Positions 4,880 through 7,383 of a DNA stretch of 7,383 nucleotides are shown here, in pieces. Origin of the DNA: an uncultured Bacteroidales bacterium (GTDB lineage Bacteria; Bacteroidota; Bacteroidia; Bacteroidales; UBA932); NCBI GenBank assembly GCA_934678915.1, contig CAKUSF010000108.1:1-7383 (forward strand). The letters run 5' to 3'. The translations under genes and the position numbers were made by a program. How positions within the stretch are numbered: position 1 is the first letter of the stretch; each line of letters begins with the position of its first letter. The notes beneath the pieces were generated by a model, which saw nothing but the letters and a program-made list of their open reading frames with translations, was not told the origin of the DNA and made no database searches.

Positions 4880-7383
4880 TTACTGAATCTCCGGAAGTCC
4901 CAGATCCTTGAAAGTGCGCGGAGCCGGGGTCTTAGGAAGTGGCTTGCGGTCCTTGATCTGCTGGAGAGCGGTCTCGATGGCCTTGTCAAGCTGCTGATCC
5001 TCACCCGCATATTCCTTAATAGGATCATTGTCCAGCAGGATGTCAGGGTCGACTCCGTGGTTCTCGACAATCCACTGTCCCGTCGCCGCGTCGTAGTTCG
5101 TGAAGAACGGTACTCGCACGTCTGTTCCGTCCATGTAAGGCAGCGAGCCGCTTATGCCCACGATTCCGCCCCAGGTCCTGGTGCCGATCACGGTTCCGAG
5201 GTTGTTGGCCTTGAAGCTCCATGGGAAGAGATCTCCGTCGGAGGCGGAATATTTGTTGATCAGCAGCACCTTAGGGCCAGTGTGCGTCCCCTCCGGAATG
5301 GTTCCGTTCTGGTTGGAGTTCCTGTACATCGTCATTCTGTAAACCTTGCGCAGGAGTCTCTCGATGACCATCGGGGAGATGTTTCCGCCACCGTTGGCGC
5401 GGTCATCGATGATGAGCGCCTCTTTGTCCAACTGAGGATAGTACCAGCGGGCGAACTCGTTCAGTCCTTCAGGTCCCATGTCAGGAATATAGATGTAGCC
5501 GACCTTACCACCAGACTTTTCCTCGACCGTACGGATGTTCCTCATCACCCACTCGTAATGTTCGAGAGGATATTCATCGGCTATCGGTTTGACAACGACC
5601 TTGCGGCCTCCCTCAGCGGCTGATTTGTTCACCGTCAGCTCAACGAGCTTGCCAGCCTTGCCGACAAGGAGTCTGTAGATGTTGTCAATGTCTTTAAGCG
5701 ACTGGCCGTCAATGGCTGTGATGAAGTCTCCCTCTGAGATATTCATGCCTGGCTCTGTCAACGGGGAACGAAGTTCGCTTCTGTAAATGGCTCCGGAATA
5801 GATGTGGTCGATCTTGAAATAGCCACCCTTGTCCTTGCTCATCTTGGCTCCGAGAAGTCCCATCTGGATGCGTTCCGGCTTAGGATAATCGCCCGGATTG
5901 ACGTAGGCGTGGCCGCTGGCGACCTCACCAATCATCCCACCGATCACATAGTTGAGGTCCAGACGGGTCTTGACGTAAGGGAGAAGAGCAGCGTACTTTT
6001 CCTTTACCGCCTTCCAGTCGCGTCCGTGCATATTCTCAAGATAGTAGCCGTCGCGGAAAGCTCTCCAGACCTCGTCGAAGATCTGAGGCCACTCCTGGGA
6101 GTAGTCAACGGTCGTGTACATGTTGTCAAGATCAACGGCCTCGCCTCCTCCGACTTTCGCTGACGGGAAGTTGACGGCTGTCCATTTGCCCTTGGCGGTC
6201 GAGAGAGCCTTCTTGTCTCCCGGACGGTAAATGACCATCCCATCGGAGCACTGCTCTGACTTGCCGGTCTCGAAATCAAACACTTGAGTGCCACGGCCGT
6301 CCCTGTACCAAAGTTTCTTGCCATCGCTGAAGTACGAGCGTGAGCCACCGATCGGGAGCTTGATGGTCCTGTCAAGAAGGCCGTCCACGTCAATCCTCAC
6401 GTCCACGGAGCTCTTGCCGGAAGCCTTAGCGTCCTTCTGGTCTTTGGCGGCCTTGCCGCCTTTGGCCGGCTTCTTGTCGACCTCGGCAGGGGCGGTGTCT
6501 TCCTCTGATTCTTGAATATTCAAGGACTCGCTGTCAGTCGGGAGCAGCGGAGAAGGAGTGCCGGATGCGAGCATCGTCATGTAGACTCCGCTTCTATCGG
6601 TGTAGGCGAAGTTCCACTCGATCCAGCTGTAGATCGGACGAAAGTCGCGGTCCGAAGTGAATATCAAGTACTTGCCATCGGTCGAGAAAGTCGGTGAGCC
6701 GGAATCGTACCATTTCTCCGTGACAGGATATTCCTTGCCGGAAGCGAGGTTGCAGACATAGACCACGCTCATCTTGTTCGGTGCCGGGCGGCTGTAGGTA
6801 AGCCATTTGCTGTCAGGGGAATATTCAACATCCCTTATCTCCTGCTCAGGGCACTGGAGCACCGTCCTGGTTGTCTTCGCGAACGGATCGACCTCAACGA
6901 TACGGTTCTTGCGGTCGGTGTAGAGGATGTGCTTGCTGTCTGGGCTCCACTGGAGGCCACGGATGTAGGTGTCGTTGTCCTTGGTGATTTGGACAGGCTC
7001 GCCACCGGTGGTGACATTGTAGAGGTAAACTTCGGTTTCACCGGTTCCGTCACCGATGAACGCTATGTACTTGCCGTCCGGACTCCAATCGGCACTGCGC
7101 TCGTTGGAGCCGGGGGTCTTGGTGATGTTGCGCGTGATACCCTTTCCCACAGGTACATCGAAGACCTCACCACGGGCTGTCACGGCCATTCTCTTTCCGT
7201 CAGGGGAAAGGCTGAACGACGAGCGTCCCTTCTTGCCGACATTCATCCTCTCCGCTCTTGAGTAGACAAGGTCCGAGCCGAGGGTGATGTGGATCTGCTC
7301 CGTGGTCTTCGTGGCTGGATCCAGTTTGTAGAGGTAGCCACCTTTCTCGAACACGATAAGTTTCCCGTTCGTGCTCGGAAACT
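4880..7383 (-). CDS. Tricorn-type S41 protease, periplasmic (5' end outside window)
   Basis: This is a serine peptidase of the tricorn core family (S41B), which cleaves peptides fed through beta-propellers. The frame is open to the window edge: the GTG at 7354 is an internal valine in KLIVFEKGGYLYKLD, so the true start and signal peptide are missing. Family members are near 1,050-1,100 residues, so about a quarter is absent. Numbering from 7354: propeller repeats with SPDGK/SPDSK/STDGK motifs at 50, 91, 137, 179 and 224; a Lys/Ala/Gly linker at 293-314; the tricorn C1 region from about 420; a PDZ domain at about 495-590; and the peptidase core from 600. Catalytic candidates are His482 (ASGHAYV), Ser705 (KYSASDGD) and Glu764 (VENHGVDPDI), with NGGG at 654-657 near the oxyanion hole. 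The residue before the histidine is Gly, not the Ser of Thermoplasma tricorn. Its composition is more GC-rich than the other genes here, as expected of a core gene. Confidence 0.9.
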   Translation of the reverse strand, partial: FPSTNGKLIVFEKGGYLYKLDPATKTTEQIHITLGSDLVYSRAERMNVGKKGRSSFSLSPDGKRMAVTARGEVFDVPVGKGITRNITKTPGSNERSADWSPDGKYIAFIGDGTGETEVYLYNVTTGGEPVQITKDNDTYIRGLQWSPDSKHILYTDRKNRIVEVDPFAKTTRTVLQCPEQEIRDVEYSPDSKWLTYSRPAPNKMSVVYVCNLASGKEYPVTEKWYDSGSPTFSTDGKYLIFTSDRDFRPIYSWIEWNFAYTDRSGVYMTMLASGTPSPLLPTDSESLNIQESEEDTAPAEVDKKPAKGGKAAKDQKDAKASGKSSVDVRIDVDGLLDRTIKLPIGGSRSYFSDGKKLWYRDGRGTQVFDFETGKSEQCSDGMVIYRPGDKKALSTAKGKWTAVNFPSAKVGGGEAVDLDNMYTTVDYSQEWPQIFDEVWRAFRDGYYLENMHGRDWKAVKEKYAALLPYVKTRLDLNYVIGGMIGEVASGHAYVNPGDYPKPERIQMGLLGAKMSKDKGGYFKIDHIYSGAIYRSELRSPLTEPGMNISEGDFITAIDGQSLKDIDNIYRLLVGKAGKLVELTVNKSAAEGGRKVVVKPIADEYPLEHYEWVMRNIRTVEEKSGGKVGYIYIPDMGPEGLNEFARWYYPQLDKEALIIDDRANGGGNISPMVIERLLRKVYRMTMYRNSNQNGTIPEGTHTGPKVLLINKYSASDGDLFPWSFKANNLGTVIGTRTWGGIVGISGSLPYMDGTDVRVPFFTNYDAATGQWIVENHGVDPDILLDNDPIKEYAGEDQQLDKAIETALQQIKDRKPLPKTPAPRTFKDLGLPEIQ

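Noticed and set aside
5057..5623. 188-codon plus-strand frame inside the protease gene
   Set aside because: It is antisense to the PDZ and catalytic region of a well-recognised S41 protease; long antisense frames are usual in GC-rich genes.
1..7383. CRISPR array, tRNA, rRNA or insertion sequence
   Set aside because: No regularly spaced repeats, no tRNA-like cloverleaf or conserved rRNA sequence, and no transposase or terminal inverted repeats were seen on either strand.

Overview
The window looks like a piece of a Bacteroidales chromosome (phylum Bacteroidota), possibly a gut member. Three things point there. The promoters fit the Bacteroidetes pattern (TTG at -33, about 19-20 bases, TAnnTTTG at -7) and strong Shine-Dalgarno sites are lacking. 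The gene families are typical: a six-bladed propeller lipoprotein with a GRGP-type motif, a small secreted DUF3244-like protein, a TPR membrane regulator with a C-terminal helix-turn-helix, and a periplasmic tricorn-type S41 protease. Everything I can support as coding is on the minus strand, so transcription runs from high to low coordinates. The genus cannot be fixed from the sequence.

Layout in the direction of transcription. From 7383 to 4880 is the 3' part of a large tricorn-like S41 protease; its 5' end lies outside the window. It is visibly more GC-rich than the rest and is followed by a long REP-like hairpin (4789-4842) with a U-tract, which probably terminates it. From 4699 to 3026 is a 557-residue regulator with an N-terminal lipobox, TPR-like helices, one membrane segment and a C-terminal DNA-binding-like region. 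From 2800 to 2405 is a small secreted DUF3244-like protein with its own promoter and a clear terminator (2324-2364). A non-coding stretch (2103-2404) then carries a 14-bp palindrome and a very good promoter.

Next come toxin-antitoxin material and debris. There is an intact RelB/DinJ-type antitoxin (2096-1800), then an N-terminal scrap of a PIN-family toxin (1794-1639), then an N-terminal scrap of a Fic-family protein (1570-1199). Both scraps keep a recognisable N-terminus and have lost the rest of the protein, including the Fic core and most of the PIN fold. Ten bases after the Fic scrap begins a six-bladed beta-propeller lipoprotein (1188-100). A further gene probably starts at about 12-24 and leaves the window.

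How the parts may work together (inference): the membrane TPR/HTH regulator, the secreted DUF3244-like protein and the propeller lipoprotein are envelope-facing families that could form one sensing or secreted-factor locus. The toxin-antitoxin debris between them suggests insertion and deletion have reshaped the region. A TTGTGTTT/A octamer recurs in three of the upstream regions and is the best lead for a shared regulatory site, but it is short and also occurs once inside a gene.
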